DNA of 64,000 nt from assembly GCF_036662795.1 (NCBI RefSeq), contig NZ_JBAFWZ010000004.1, positions 62,001 through 126,000 of the forward strand, given 5' to 3'. This DNA is from Lysinibacillus_B sp036662795. GTDB lineage: Bacteria > Bacillota > Bacilli > Bacillales_A > Planococcaceae. The position numbers were made by a program, and so were the translations under genes. Under the pieces are notes generated by a model that worked only from the letters and a program-made list of their open reading frames with translations, did no database searches and had not been told where the DNA came from. Positions within the stretch are counted from its first letter, which is position 1, and the number at the start of each line of letters is the position of its first letter. Below are positions 51,732 to 60,166 of this stretch, in pieces.

Positions 51732-53066
51732 ATGAATTTTCCGTCGATCGATTTTTCATGGTTTGGAAACGGAACTGTAATTGCCGTAATTGCGATTATT
51801 CACGTTATTATTAGCCACGGTGTAGCGATTGGTATGACCGTATTAACAGTATCTGCAGAGTACCGGGCAATGAAAAAGAACAACGAAAAATTAAATCTAT
51901 TAGCAAAAAATATGGCGAAATGGGTTTTAATTATCACTACAACCGCCGGAGCAATGACAGGGGTTGGTATTTGGTTTTCAACTACCGTGCTACAGCCGGA
52001 TTCAATAGGGTCCCTGTTACGCATTTTCTTCTGGGCATGGGTAGCAGAATGGATGGTGTTTATTACTGAAGTGGTTCTTCTTGTTATTTATTTCTATACA
52101 TGGGATAAATGCAAAACGATCTCTCAGCGCAAAAAGCATATTAATTTAGGTATTTCGCTCGCAATTTTTTCATGGCTTACAATGGCCATTATTACCGGGG
52201 TACTCGCTGCAAAGCTAACACCTGGTGATTGGATCGCAACAAAATCATTTTGGGATGCATTTATTAACCCTACATATTTACCTTCTCTAGGCTTCCGAAT
52301 GTTTTTAGCTGTCATTCTTGCCATTACAATTTTGTCATTCTTTATTCGATGGCGGGTAAAGGATACAGAGCTACGGTCCGAGATGTTAAATGTTTTTGCA
52401 TTTTGGGGGGCTATTAGTTTACCTGGAACATTGATCACTGGCTTATGGTATTTAAAGAGCATACCAGAGCAAGCAACTGATATGATTGTAAAATCTACAG
52501 GTATGAGCATTACCCTCTTCAACGTAATGAACGGCATCGCATTTATTTTACTCGTTATCTTTTTATTTTGGATTACGATTAAGCCTAAAAAGCTACCATG
52601 GATTTTGTCAGCTAGCGTATGTATTACTACCATTTGCTTTATCGGTGAATTCGAGGTAGTCCGCGAATATGTACGTAAACCTTATATAATTTATGACTAT
52701 ATGTATGCTAATGGAATGCTATCGGAACGTGAGGATGAGATTAATGAGGAAGGCTATTTAGCAAATGCCACTTGGGCGAAGTATGATAATGTCGATGACT
52801 ATACAACACCTGCTGAAGCTGGCCGAGATGTTTTTGTTGGGCAATGTATCGTTTGCCATACAGTCGATGGATGGCGTTCAAATAGAGCGATGTCCGATCG
52901 TTTAGTCGGTTGGGCTAAGGAGGATTTAAAGACATTCATTCCTTCAATGCACTTGGCTCGACCAGAAATGCCACCTTTTATGGGTACAGAAGAAGAGCTA
53001 GATGCACTTGCCCAATATTTAATCGAAGTAACGTCAAATGATAATGAGGTAGTTACGAATGAATAA
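51732..53066 (+). CDS. CydA-like membrane subunit fused to a C-terminal cytochrome c domain
   Basis: 444 residues, with the ATG at 51732 preceded by AAAGGAGG. Residues 15-305 form about eight membrane helices with CydA-like features: His24 and His29 in helix 1 (IIHVIISHGVAIGM), TGVGIWFS after helix 2, WVAEWMVFITE with Glu106 and Glu113 in helix 3, and GEFEVVREYVRKPYIIYDYM resembling the CydA segment E-x-G-R-x-P-W. The tail (about 355-435) is a c-type cytochrome: CIVCH at 372-376, distal Met likely in PEMPPFMG. Standard CydA has no heme c. It overlaps the next gene by 8 bases. It may be an oxygen reductase or a quinol:cytochrome c-type oxidoreductase; the catalytic role is inferred. Confidence 0.7.
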   Translation: MNFPSIDFSWFGNGTVIAVIAIIHVIISHGVAIGMTVLTVSAEYRAMKKNNEKLNLLAKNMAKWVLIITTTAGAMTGVGIWFSTTVLQPDSIGSLLRIFFWAWVAEWMVFITEVVLLVIYFYTWDKCKTISQRKKHINLGISLAIFSWLTMAIITGVLAAKLTPGDWIATKSFWDAFINPTYLPSLGFRMFLAVILAITILSFFIRWRVKDTELRSEMLNVFAFWGAISLPGTLITGLWYLKSIPEQATDMIVKSTGMSITLFNVMNGIAFILLVIFLFWITIKPKKLPWILSASVCITTICFIGEFEVVREYVRKPYIIYDYMYANGMLSEREDEINEEGYLANATWAKYDNVDDYTTPAEAGRDVFVGQCIVCHTVDGWRSNRAMSDRLVGWAKEDLKTFIPSMHLARPEMPPFMGTEEELDALAQYLIEVTSNDNEVVTNE

Positions 53067-54099
53067 TTTTGTTCTAGCCTTCATTACAAACGACATCGCT
53101 TTACCTATACCAGCCAGTATTGGTCTATTAGAAGTATTAATTATTGTTACATTTATTTTGCATATTTTATTTGTTAACTTTACTATTTCGCTATCCTCTA
53201 GTGCTGTACTATTAGAAGTACTTGGAATAGTCAAGAAAAACAAGCATTATGATGAAATGGCGAGAATATCTTCTCTGCATGCATCGGTTCATAAAAGTAT
53301 CGCTGTCGTACTCGGTGTTGGTCCGCTATTAATTATTAGCGTTATTTATACGCAATATTTTTACGCATCAACGATAATAATTGGAAAAGCATGGTTAAGT
53401 GTAATAGTTCTTTTGATAATAGCATTCTTATTACTATACCTATATAAATTCACCTGGGAGCGCTGGCAGCATAAAAAGGCGCTGCATCTTTCAATTGGTA
53501 TACTCGGAAGTGCCATTCTATTATTTGTGCCACTTATATTTATTGTGAATGTTGTATCCATGCTTTATCCAGATCGCTGGGGAGATGCACAAGGCTTTTT
53601 CCATAGCCTCTTTCACTATCCACAAATTTGGCAACGATACTTCCATTTTATATTAGCCAGCTTAGCTTCTGGTGGATTTTATTTATTCGTGTATTTTTCA
53701 TTTAAGAATCGTAAGCAAGCTATAGCAGCACAGGAGCATTCACTAAAAAAATTCGGCTTAAAAGCTTGTTTTTGGATAACATTAATGCAAATCGTATTCG
53801 GCTTTATTTTATTATTCTCATTCGAGAAGGATATTCGAATGCTATATTTGGGCGAGGATTTACTGCTTACCTCCCTACTGTTACTATCGATCTTACTGAC
53901 CCTTATTCTTTGTGCAGCCTTATACATTGCGAGTGAAAAGGATAACCGAAAAGCCTTTACACTTTCCATCGTTACCTTTGTATTAATTCTTGCCGTTATG
54001 GGCTATATGCGACATGAGCTACGAGAAAACTATCTACAACCGTATATCGATGAAAACCCTAGAACCACAGAATTAGAGGCAAAAATAACTTCTGAATAA
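53059..54099 (+). CDS. Membrane partner subunit, diverged CydA-like
   Basis: A 346-residue protein with about eight membrane helices. Its helix order follows the upstream CydA-like subunit: helix 1 with His35 and the LEVLG end aligns with HVIISH; SIAVVLGVGPLL aligns with TTAGAMTGVGIW; LLLYLYKFTWERW aligns with VVLLVIYFYTWDK. FHYPQIWQRYFHFILASLASGG carries His182, His186 and His196 where the upstream protein has NPTYLPSLGFRMFLA. The two helix-3 glutamates are lost. The pair therefore looks like two diverged paralogues in one heterodimer, not CydA plus a typical CydB. No heme c motif. Overlapping start indicates translational coupling. Confidence 0.55.
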   Translation: MNNFVLAFITNDIALPIPASIGLLEVLIIVTFILHILFVNFTISLSSSAVLLEVLGIVKKNKHYDEMARISSLHASVHKSIAVVLGVGPLLIISVIYTQYFYASTIIIGKAWLSVIVLLIIAFLLLYLYKFTWERWQHKKALHLSIGILGSAILLFVPLIFIVNVVSMLYPDRWGDAQGFFHSLFHYPQIWQRYFHFILASLASGGFYLFVYFSFKNRKQAIAAQEHSLKKFGLKACFWITLMQIVFGFILLFSFEKDIRMLYLGEDLLLTSLLLLSILLTLILCAALYIASEKDNRKAFTLSIVTFVLILAVMGYMRHELRENYLQPYIDENPRTTELEAKITSE

Positions 54100-54130
54100 T
54101 TTCGAACTGAAAGAATTTTCTAAAAAATAG

Positions 54131-54159
54131 TTGACATTCAAAAAAAGAATGTTTACACT
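54131..54159 (+). promoter_or_regulatory. Promoter of the leucine T-box leader
   Basis: TTGACA, 17-bp spacer, TACACT, directly upstream of the T-box. Confidence 0.65.
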
Positions 54160-54174
54160 TTCATTCAAGAGAAC

Positions 54175-54445
54175 ATTAAGCCTCGATTGGAAATAGTAAA
54201 AAGGCTGCGTGCTTAAAGAGAGCCGGTGGTAGGTGCAAACCGGTAGACGCGAATTTTGAACTCGTCCAGGAGCTACACCTTGAACTTTTAAGTAGAGGTT
54301 GTCGGTTGCCCCCGTTAAAGGGCTAGACAGTGATAGCTGTTGATAAGGGGAGCGCTGTAGCAATACGCGTTCAATGTAGAGTGGTACCGCGAGTTAAATC
54401 TCGTCTCTATGGAATTATTTTTCCATGGAGGCGAGATTTTTTTAT
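54175..54445 (+). promoter_or_regulatory. T-box riboswitch for leuA
   Basis: The T-box AGAGTGGTACCGCG is at 54378-54391; its TGGT pairs with an ACCA tRNA end, as for leucine tRNA. A strong terminator follows (TCTCGTCTCTATGG / CCATGGAGGCGAGA, then seven T). A CTC triplet at 54261-54263, after TTTTGAA, is a plausible leucine specifier. It would switch leuA on when leucyl-tRNA is uncharged. Confidence 0.9.
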
Positions 54446-54484
54446 GTAAAGGAAAAAAATACAAAAGAGAAGGAGTTTTGGAAA

Positions 54485-56074
54485 ATGAGTAGAAAAATTT
54501 GGGTGTTTGATACAACGTTACGTGATGGCGAACAGGTGCCAGGAGCAAAATTAAATTTATACGAAAAAGTAGAGATCGCCCAGCAGCTCAAAAAGCTTGG
54601 TGTCGATATTATCGAGGCTGGCTTCCCTGCTTCTTCACAAGGTGATTTTAATGCTGTTAAAGCCGTAGCAGAAAAAGTAGGCAATACATCTGACATTATG
54701 ATTACTGCATTAGCACGAGCAGTTAAGGCAGATATCGATAGTGTTTATCATGCAGTAAAGCATGCGCAAAATCCGATGATTCACATGGTACTTGGGACAT
54801 CCGATATTCATGTAGAAAAAAAATTCAGTAAATCTAAAGATCAAATTCTTCAAATTGGCGTCGATGCTGTGAAATATGCAAAAACCCTACTTCCACAAGT
54901 TCAATATTCTACAGAGGATGCATCACGCTCTGATTTTGAATACCTTTGGAAAACGATAGAGGCCGTTATGAAGGCTGGCGCTACAATGATCAACGTGCCA
55001 GATACAGTTGGATACGCTGAGCCCGAGCAATGGGGCGAAATGATTGCAAAGCTAAACTACCGTATGAAAAACCTTGATGACTCCGTGCTGCTGTCTGTTC
55101 ATTGTCATAACGACCTTGGAATGGCAACAGCCAATACACTAGCTGCTATTAAAAACGGCGCCGATAAAGTGGAATGTACAATTAATGGAATCGGGGAACG
55201 TGCCGGAAATGCAGCACTCGAGGAAGTCGTCATGGCCATGAAAACACGCGGCGATGTTTATAATGTATTTACAGATATTAATACGAAGGAAATTATGAAC
55301 ACCTCTCGCCTTGTTTCAAGCTTTATGGGTCTAGATGTTCAAGTAAACAAAGCCATTACAGGTGATAACGCCTTCGCTCACTCTTCTGGAATTCACCAGG
55401 ATGGTTTATTAAAATCTCGTGAAGCTTATGAAATTGTTCACCCGGAAGATGTTGGGCTAGAGGATATGGAGCTTGTGCTAACAGCTCGTTCTGGGCGTCA
55501 TGCGGTGAAAAACGCCCTATTAAAGCTTGGCTTTAAGGAGTTCACAGAGGATGAGTTTGAAGGGATTTTTGAAGGCTTCTTAAAGCTAGCTGACTCGAAA
55601 AAAGAAGTTTATAATCACGATTTATATGTCATTGTAGAAAGCTATTACGAAAAATCAGAGAAAAATAATCCGAATGGCGAAAGCTTCTCTGATCAATTTT
55701 ATGATATTGATGACCTACAAATTATTTCGAACGCCTCCTTCCCTTCTGCTAGCGTGAAGATGCGTAAAGGCCAAGAGGTATTCAAAGCAAGTGCAGTCGG
55801 CTCAGGTCCAATTGATGCGTTATACTCAGCTATTGCCCATGTCACACAAATTCCTGTAAAGCTTGTTGAATATAATATTAACTCTGTTACAAGAGGTCAG
55901 GAAGCGCTAGGAAAAGTAAAAATTACTGTCGAGCATGAAGGTGAAAAATATATAGCAAAGGCAGCTGATACTGATATTCTAAAAGCGTCTGCCCTAGCTT
56001 ATATTAATGCGATCAATAGCATCATCGTTGCTGGGCTTCAACCAAAACAAGAGAAAAAAATTGCCACGGTATAA
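54485..56074 (+). CDS. leuA: 2-isopropylmalate synthase
   Basis: 529 residues, with the ATG at 54485 after GAAGGAG. The HMGL-like TIM barrel has WVFDTTLRDGEQVPGA, IIEAGFPASSQGDF, STEDASRSDFEYL, NVPDTVGYAEP, VHCHNDLGMATANTLAA and CTINGIGERAGNAALEEV (metal and catalytic residues). The C-terminal LeuA allosteric domain covers about 420-525 (NASFPSASVKMRKGQEVF onward). It makes 2-isopropylmalate from 2-oxoisovalerate and acetyl-CoA, the first leucine step. leuBCD and ilv genes are not adjacent here; a terminator follows. Confidence 0.93.
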   Translation: MSRKIWVFDTTLRDGEQVPGAKLNLYEKVEIAQQLKKLGVDIIEAGFPASSQGDFNAVKAVAEKVGNTSDIMITALARAVKADIDSVYHAVKHAQNPMIHMVLGTSDIHVEKKFSKSKDQILQIGVDAVKYAKTLLPQVQYSTEDASRSDFEYLWKTIEAVMKAGATMINVPDTVGYAEPEQWGEMIAKLNYRMKNLDDSVLLSVHCHNDLGMATANTLAAIKNGADKVECTINGIGERAGNAALEEVVMAMKTRGDVYNVFTDINTKEIMNTSRLVSSFMGLDVQVNKAITGDNAFAHSSGIHQDGLLKSREAYEIVHPEDVGLEDMELVLTARSGRHAVKNALLKLGFKEFTEDEFEGIFEGFLKLADSKKEVYNHDLYVIVESYYEKSEKNNPNGESFSDQFYDIDDLQIISNASFPSASVKMRKGQEVFKASAVGSGPIDALYSAIAHVTQIPVKLVEYNINSVTRGQEALGKVKITVEHEGEKYIAKAADTDILKASALAYINAINSIIVAGLQPKQEKKIATV

Positions 56075-56081
56075 CCCTTTT

Positions 56082-56118
56082 AAGCTTGTTTCGCAAGAGC
56101 GAAATGAGCTTTTTTCAG
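56082..56118 (+). terminator. Terminator after leuA
   Basis: AAGCTTGTTTCGC / GCGAAATGAGCTT (one mismatch) around AAGA, followed by TTTT. Confidence 0.8.
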
Positions 56119-56213
56119 AAATCACGATGAACTTTATGAACAATATGAACAAAATTAACTTTCTTTCCGTTATAATCAACTTAAGGGGATTATTTACTTC
56201 AGGAGGGGATGTT

Positions 56214-56684
56214 ATGTTGTTTAGAATTAAAGAGGTAGAGATTAAAAAAGAGATAGATTCATACGAAAAAATAAAGGAAATTGTTACTGCTATATTGTTG
56301 CATGAGCTTCCGGAGCATAGTTCAAGGCACCATCTACTTTATACTGCAAATACAAAATTAGAGGAAATTCGCAATGCCAGAGACTATCATCGAAAGCATA
56401 CAGAATTAACCTCTCAACTTGGACAATTTCATCAAAGAGCTTATGATCACGCGCTACGTGAATCCAATCAACTGTATACATTCATTCGTGCGTATATGCA
56501 CTTAAGCAGTGAGCAGGATCGAGAACATTACAACCATACGTTCCGATTTTACAAAGAAAAAATTTCACGTTGCTATGAGCAATACAAGGAAAAAAACAAC
56601 CACCTACAAAATGAAAAGCTCGAAGCACAATTTTGGGAAGCATTAAAACAAGATGTGTTACCGATGCTCTCGCAATTTGAATAA
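56214..56684 (+). CDS. Small helical protein of unknown function
   Basis: The ATG at 56214 has AGGAGGGG five bases upstream and a TATAAT at 56171; the frame is open further back across the leuA terminator, but that part is not coding. 156 residues, His- and Gln-rich, all helical in appearance (ELPEHSSRHHLLYTANTKLEEI, then HQRAYDHALRESNQLYTFIRAYMHL). No membrane segment or signal. I do not recognise a family. Confidence 0.55.
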   Translation: MLFRIKEVEIKKEIDSYEKIKEIVTAILLHELPEHSSRHHLLYTANTKLEEIRNARDYHRKHTELTSQLGQFHQRAYDHALRESNQLYTFIRAYMHLSSEQDREHYNHTFRFYKEKISRCYEQYKEKNNHLQNEKLEAQFWEALKQDVLPMLSQFE

Positions 56685-56700
56685 TTAAAAAAGCTTATAC

Positions 56701-56730
56701 GGTGTAGTGAAGTTTTCACTACACCCTTCT
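56701..56730 (+). terminator. Terminator after the small helical protein gene
   Basis: Perfect 11-bp stem GGTGTAGTGAA / TTCACTACACC, loop GTT, followed by CTTCT. Confidence 0.8.
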
Positions 56731-56739
56731 ATTGAAAGA

Positions 56740-56820
56740 GATTGAATTTCTCTTCGGTCCGTACGCTTTCTCTGAGAAATCGCCGGTACTCCGATACAAT
56801 CAACACTGCTCCTAGGTTGA
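56740..56820. repeat. Probable decayed relative of the intergenic repeats
   Basis: TTGAATTTCTCTTCGGTCC, then GTACGCTTTC and TACAATCAAC, echo the core of the elements at 25485 and 40058 (TTGATTTCCGTTCCGG, GTACGCTTTC, TACAATCAAT). Terminal GGCTGGGAC motifs are absent. Confidence 0.35.
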
Positions 56821-56901
56821 CTCCGCACTTCTTATACATTCCATTAATTATGGATAGGTCTATTCACTTGTAATAATTTTCCCCTTTATTCTTATACGAT
56901 C

Positions 56902-57414
56902 CTATTCATGCAAGAAGGTTTGCTCTTTGCTTTCTTTGTTATATAAATCTATACTTTCTCTCACACTTTTTCTCAAACCTTCATCCCACCATTCAACCGT
57001 CATATAAATATTAGTTACATCGTTTAATGTAATGAAGTCTCCATTTTTATCTAAATATGATTCACCTTCAATTGCTCCTGTTGTTTGTTTTGCTATATCA
57101 ATTTCTGCACCAGCTACCGAACCAGAATGTACTATTGTATCTTCACCATTAATAACTGCGTAGGTTCTAAATTGAAAAGAGTCTCCAATATATTCATTTG
57201 CATTTTTCATATTTAAAGTTCCATTTCCAGCTTTAAAGTGATCAGATGTTATCAATACTTCATATCCAGTTAAACTCCAAGATTCACTTTCTCCCATCAA
57301 TGACAAATAGTAATGATTTATAACTGACTTCTCATTACTGTTGCATCCAGTAAGTACAAGAATAAATAATGCTAAACTAAATAATTGACTGAACCTTATT
57401 TTTCTTGTAATCAC
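56902..57414 (-). CDS. Putative lipoprotein
   Basis: A 170-residue lipoprotein: signal peptide FSQLFSLALFILVLTGC with lipobox L-T-G-C (Cys24). The mature part is predicted beta-rich (SWSLTGYEVLITSDHFKAGNGTL, then IYMTVEWWDEGLRKSV). No known domain seen. ATG with a GGGGGACAT-type site upstream. Anchored outside the membrane; role unknown. Confidence 0.65.
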   Translation of the reverse strand: MITRKIRFSQLFSLALFILVLTGCNSNEKSVINHYYLSLMGESESWSLTGYEVLITSDHFKAGNGTLNMKNANEYIGDSFQFRTYAVINGEDTIVHSGSVAGAEIDIAKQTTGAIEGESYLDKNGDFITLNDVTNIYMTVEWWDEGLRKSVRESIDLYNKESKEQTFLHE

Positions 57415-57591
57415 AATGTCCCCCCTACACTTTCATTTCCTTGCATAAATATACCATATTTTACCTATCTAGAACTATTCTTTTAAATACTTCAAGATTA
57501 AAATCGAATTTTGCCAATCACAAGCTAGCATGTTCTTCGTCATTTCAAATATAAATGATTTTAATAAATATTCTATTTACGAAATATTTAA

Positions 57592-57622
57592 AAAAGCAGC
57601 TCAATCAAGAGAGCTACTTTTA
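57592..57622 (-). terminator. Terminator after recO
   Basis: AAAAGCAGCTC / GAGAGCTACTTTT around a short loop; T-run on the minus strand. Confidence 0.7.
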
Positions 57623-57630
57623 ATAAGAAA

Positions 57631-58395
57631 TTATGCTGTTGGTGGCTTTAGCTGAGGGGTGCGTTCTAGCTGTTCAATAAAGGAGCGTGATTTTAATCGA
57701 ATGCCGGTTTGTTCCTCGTAAATGGTTGTGACGATTTTTTTTATAAAGCCCTTCGTTTGTGACTTGAGCTCTAGCTTCCCTACTTGGTCAATCCCTACCG
57801 TATAAAACATACGAATCAATTTCAGCTGTGTCGGTGATAATCGAATAATGTACGGATCTAAATGGAAGCATCGATGACAAAGAAAGCCGCCCTGTGTAAA
57901 GGAAAAGGCAAATTCGCCATCCACTGCCGCGCACGATGCACAAGCATGTAAAATCGGCTGCACCCCCGTATACGGGAGCATTTTCCAATCAACAAATAGC
58001 GCAATCGCTTCTGGATCATAGCCTTCATCGATAGCAGTCAACGCCTGGTGCAATACCTCATAAGCAAATGGTTCAGGATTACCCTCTTCAACTAAACGAT
58101 CCACAAGCTCCACAATATAGCTTGCATAGGCCGTTGCCAGTATATCGGTCTGCACATGGCGCATCGAATTAAAATGCTCGCCCTGCTGTAAAGTGCCCAT
58201 ACCTGATGTTCGTTGCACTAAAAAGGAGCCATGCATAAAAGGCTGTGTTACCCCTGCTAAACGGCTCGTTGGCTTTTTCGCTCCTCTAGCCATCACTGCC
58301 ACTTTACCAGCCTCGCGCGTCATTAAAGTCACAATTTTATTCGATTCCCCGTACGCACGTGCCTTAAGCACAATTCCTTCCCATTTATGAAGCAT
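57631..58395 (-). CDS. recO: DNA repair protein RecO
   Basis: About 254 residues from the ATG at 58395 (MLHKWEGIVL), after AGAAGGACGGGTG. The N-terminal OB fold (EGIVLKARAYGESNKIVTLMTREAGKVAVMARGAKK) is typical. The zinc-finger part reads HACASCAAVDG and GGFLCHRC. RecO loads RecA with RecR and anneals single strands in the RecF pathway. In B. subtilis the era gene is just upstream; here a CapA-type gene is there instead. Confidence 0.93.
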   Translation of the reverse strand: MLHKWEGIVLKARAYGESNKIVTLMTREAGKVAVMARGAKKPTSRLAGVTQPFMHGSFLVQRTSGMGTLQQGEHFNSMRHVQTDILATAYASYIVELVDRLVEEGNPEPFAYEVLHQALTAIDEGYDPEAIALFVDWKMLPYTGVQPILHACASCAAVDGEFAFSFTQGGFLCHRCFHLDPYIIRLSPTQLKLIRMFYTVGIDQVGKLELKSQTKGFIKKIVTTIYEEQTGIRLKSRSFIEQLERTPQLKPPTA

Positions 58396-58479
58396 AGTCA
58401 CCCGTCCTTCTATCTTTACTATCGTTCTATTATACATGAGAAACCTACTTCTCGCTTGAGAATAGTAAATATTCCGGGC

Positions 58480-59631
58480 TTATTGAACGACTATACCTTC
58501 ACCTAAAACATCCTTCACCCATTGTAGATTTTGCGTAGCACGCCCTTCTACTTCTGCTAAAGGATAGACTCTATATTTACCATCTTCATCTAAGAGCATT
58601 GCTGTAGCATGTAATGTTGGATTGCTGATAAGGATTTCTTCGCCTTCTTTCGTAATGTTAAGGCTTCCAATTCCCCCTACCATAGAGTCGGTAGATGTAA
58701 TCGTAGTAGAGAAATAATTACCTAAAGAATAAAATACGTGCGTTTCCTTACCGACACTATTTGTAAGCTTGCTATATGGCTGTAGAACATGTGGATGAGT
58801 ACCAAAAAGAATATCTGCTCCTGCTTCATTTACAGCCTGAGCTAATTGCCGCTGTGATTCAGCCTCCTGTGTTGTAAATTCAGGACCCCAGTGAAGATGA
58901 ACAACCGTAACATCGGCTTTGTCCTTCATTGCTTTAATATCACTTACGATCCTTGCCTCATCGATATAATTAATAATAAACGGAGATTCTTCAGGCAAGT
59001 ACAAGCCATTCGTACCGTACGTATAACTAATAATTCCGATTGAAATGCCTTTTACCTCAATAATTCTATCCGTAAGCGCGTCCTCCTCCGATTGATAAGC
59101 CCCGACATACGGCAACCCGTATTGCTCGATATTTTCAAAAACGGTTCGAACACCAGACTCTCCTTTATCAACGATATGATTATTCGCGATGTTAATCATA
59201 TCAACACCAGACCCTTTCAAATCACGAATAATATATTCTGGACTAGAAAATTGCGGATAACCACTAACCGGAAACTTATTGCCAACAGGGGGCGATTCCT
59301 GATTAGCGATTAAATAATCATACGATTCCATTACGGATTTCATCGGTTCAAAGGAACTCATAAACTCATCGTAAACAGCCAGCCTTTTATGGAGTAGCAC
59401 ATCACCTAGCATCGCCAGTGTAATCGTCTCCTTTGTTACGACCTCTTTAGGCTCTGGATTGGGGTTCTCTAGTGGTTTATTATTTACCTTTATAGATTCC
59501 TGTTGATTATCCCTCTGCTCATCGGCCTTATAATATTCCGTTCCCATGTTATACAATACAATCGATATTGTAATTAGACTAAAAATTAACAGTCCAATTA
59601 AAATTTTGTTATTCCTACTCACCTTACTCAC
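58480..59631 (-). CDS. CapA-family metallophosphoesterase (poly-gamma-glutamate type)
   Basis: A 383-residue membrane-anchored protein. The N-terminal anchor is ILIGLLIFSLITISIVLYNMG. The catalytic domain has MLGDVLLHKRL, YLIANQESPPVG, INIANNHIVDKG, VVHLHWGPEF and GTHPHVLQP, the ordered metal-binding motifs of CapA/PGA_cap. GTG starts at 59631 and 59622 are both possible; AGAGGTGAG favours 59622. CapA proteins serve poly-gamma-glutamate capsule handling, but no capB/capC genes are near, so another cell-wall polymer is equally possible. Confidence 0.8.
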   Translation of the reverse strand: MSKVSRNNKILIGLLIFSLITISIVLYNMGTEYYKADEQRDNQQESIKVNNKPLENPNPEPKEVVTKETITLAMLGDVLLHKRLAVYDEFMSSFEPMKSVMESYDYLIANQESPPVGNKFPVSGYPQFSSPEYIIRDLKGSGVDMINIANNHIVDKGESGVRTVFENIEQYGLPYVGAYQSEEDALTDRIIEVKGISIGIISYTYGTNGLYLPEESPFIINYIDEARIVSDIKAMKDKADVTVVHLHWGPEFTTQEAESQRQLAQAVNEAGADILFGTHPHVLQPYSKLTNSVGKETHVFYSLGNYFSTTITSTDSMVGGIGSLNITKEGEEILISNPTLHATAMLLDEDGKYRVYPLAEVEGRATQNLQWVKDVLGEGIVVQ

Positions 59632-59703
59632 CTCTTCTTGTTGGAATTATTATAATACTAATTATTAACAATTTATACATTATTATTACTATTAACCATA
59701 ACT

Positions 59704-59830
59704 TGTAGTTGATTTCCGTTGCGCCACCGTGCTTTCCTGGGGGCGTCCGATGAGCCTCCTCACTGCGTTGCGGGGTCTCATCTGTGACGCTAATCCCCAA
59801 GGAGTCACGCTGGCTCCACTTCAATCAATA
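59704..59830. repeat. GC-rich intergenic repeat
   Basis: It begins TTGATTTCCGTTGCGCC and ends TTCAATCAATAAACG, sharing the TTGATTTCCGTT lead and CAATCAAT end with the elements at 25485 and 40058, but with a different core (GGGGGCGTCCGATGAGCC). Together with 59930-60030 it fills most of the gene-free 59632-60166 stretch. Confidence 0.5.
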
Positions 59831-59929
59831 AACGTTTCATTTAAAGTTTTATTAATTTTTAGCACACGTAACTTAGAGCGGCGAGTGTAGCTGACCTCTA
59901 CGCCTTTCATTATAGAGCAATGTTTTGTG

Positions 59930-60030
59930 CGACGAAAGGGCAGCGACAGAAGCACCTTGCGACGAGGAGGCTCAGTGCTTCGCACGCAGAAAGCGACCGC
60001 TCGGAGTGCAGTGTGCGGTGAATAAGTAGC
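59930..60030. repeat. GC-rich segment, probable repeat remnant
   Basis: GCGACGAAAGGGCAGCGACAG through AGTGTGCGGTGAATAAG is clearly richer in G and C than its surroundings and has no credible gene. No second copy is in the window, so the repeat nature is inferred. Confidence 0.3.
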
Positions 60031-60099
60031 AATTCCGACTTATGGTGTTGATACATTCTTATGATAATTATTGCAAAACTAATACAGGAAGGAAACATC

Positions 60100-60136
60100 A
60101 AAAAAAGCCTGCTATCTAATCGTATAGATAGCAAGC
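60100..60136 (-). terminator. Terminator of the ABC exporter operon
   Basis: TTGCTATCTA / TAGATAGCA arms with flanking GCC/GGC pairs, followed on the minus strand by a seven-T run. Confidence 0.85.
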
Positions 60137-60166
60137 CGTACATTTTGATGATTGTAGCCTTACAAT

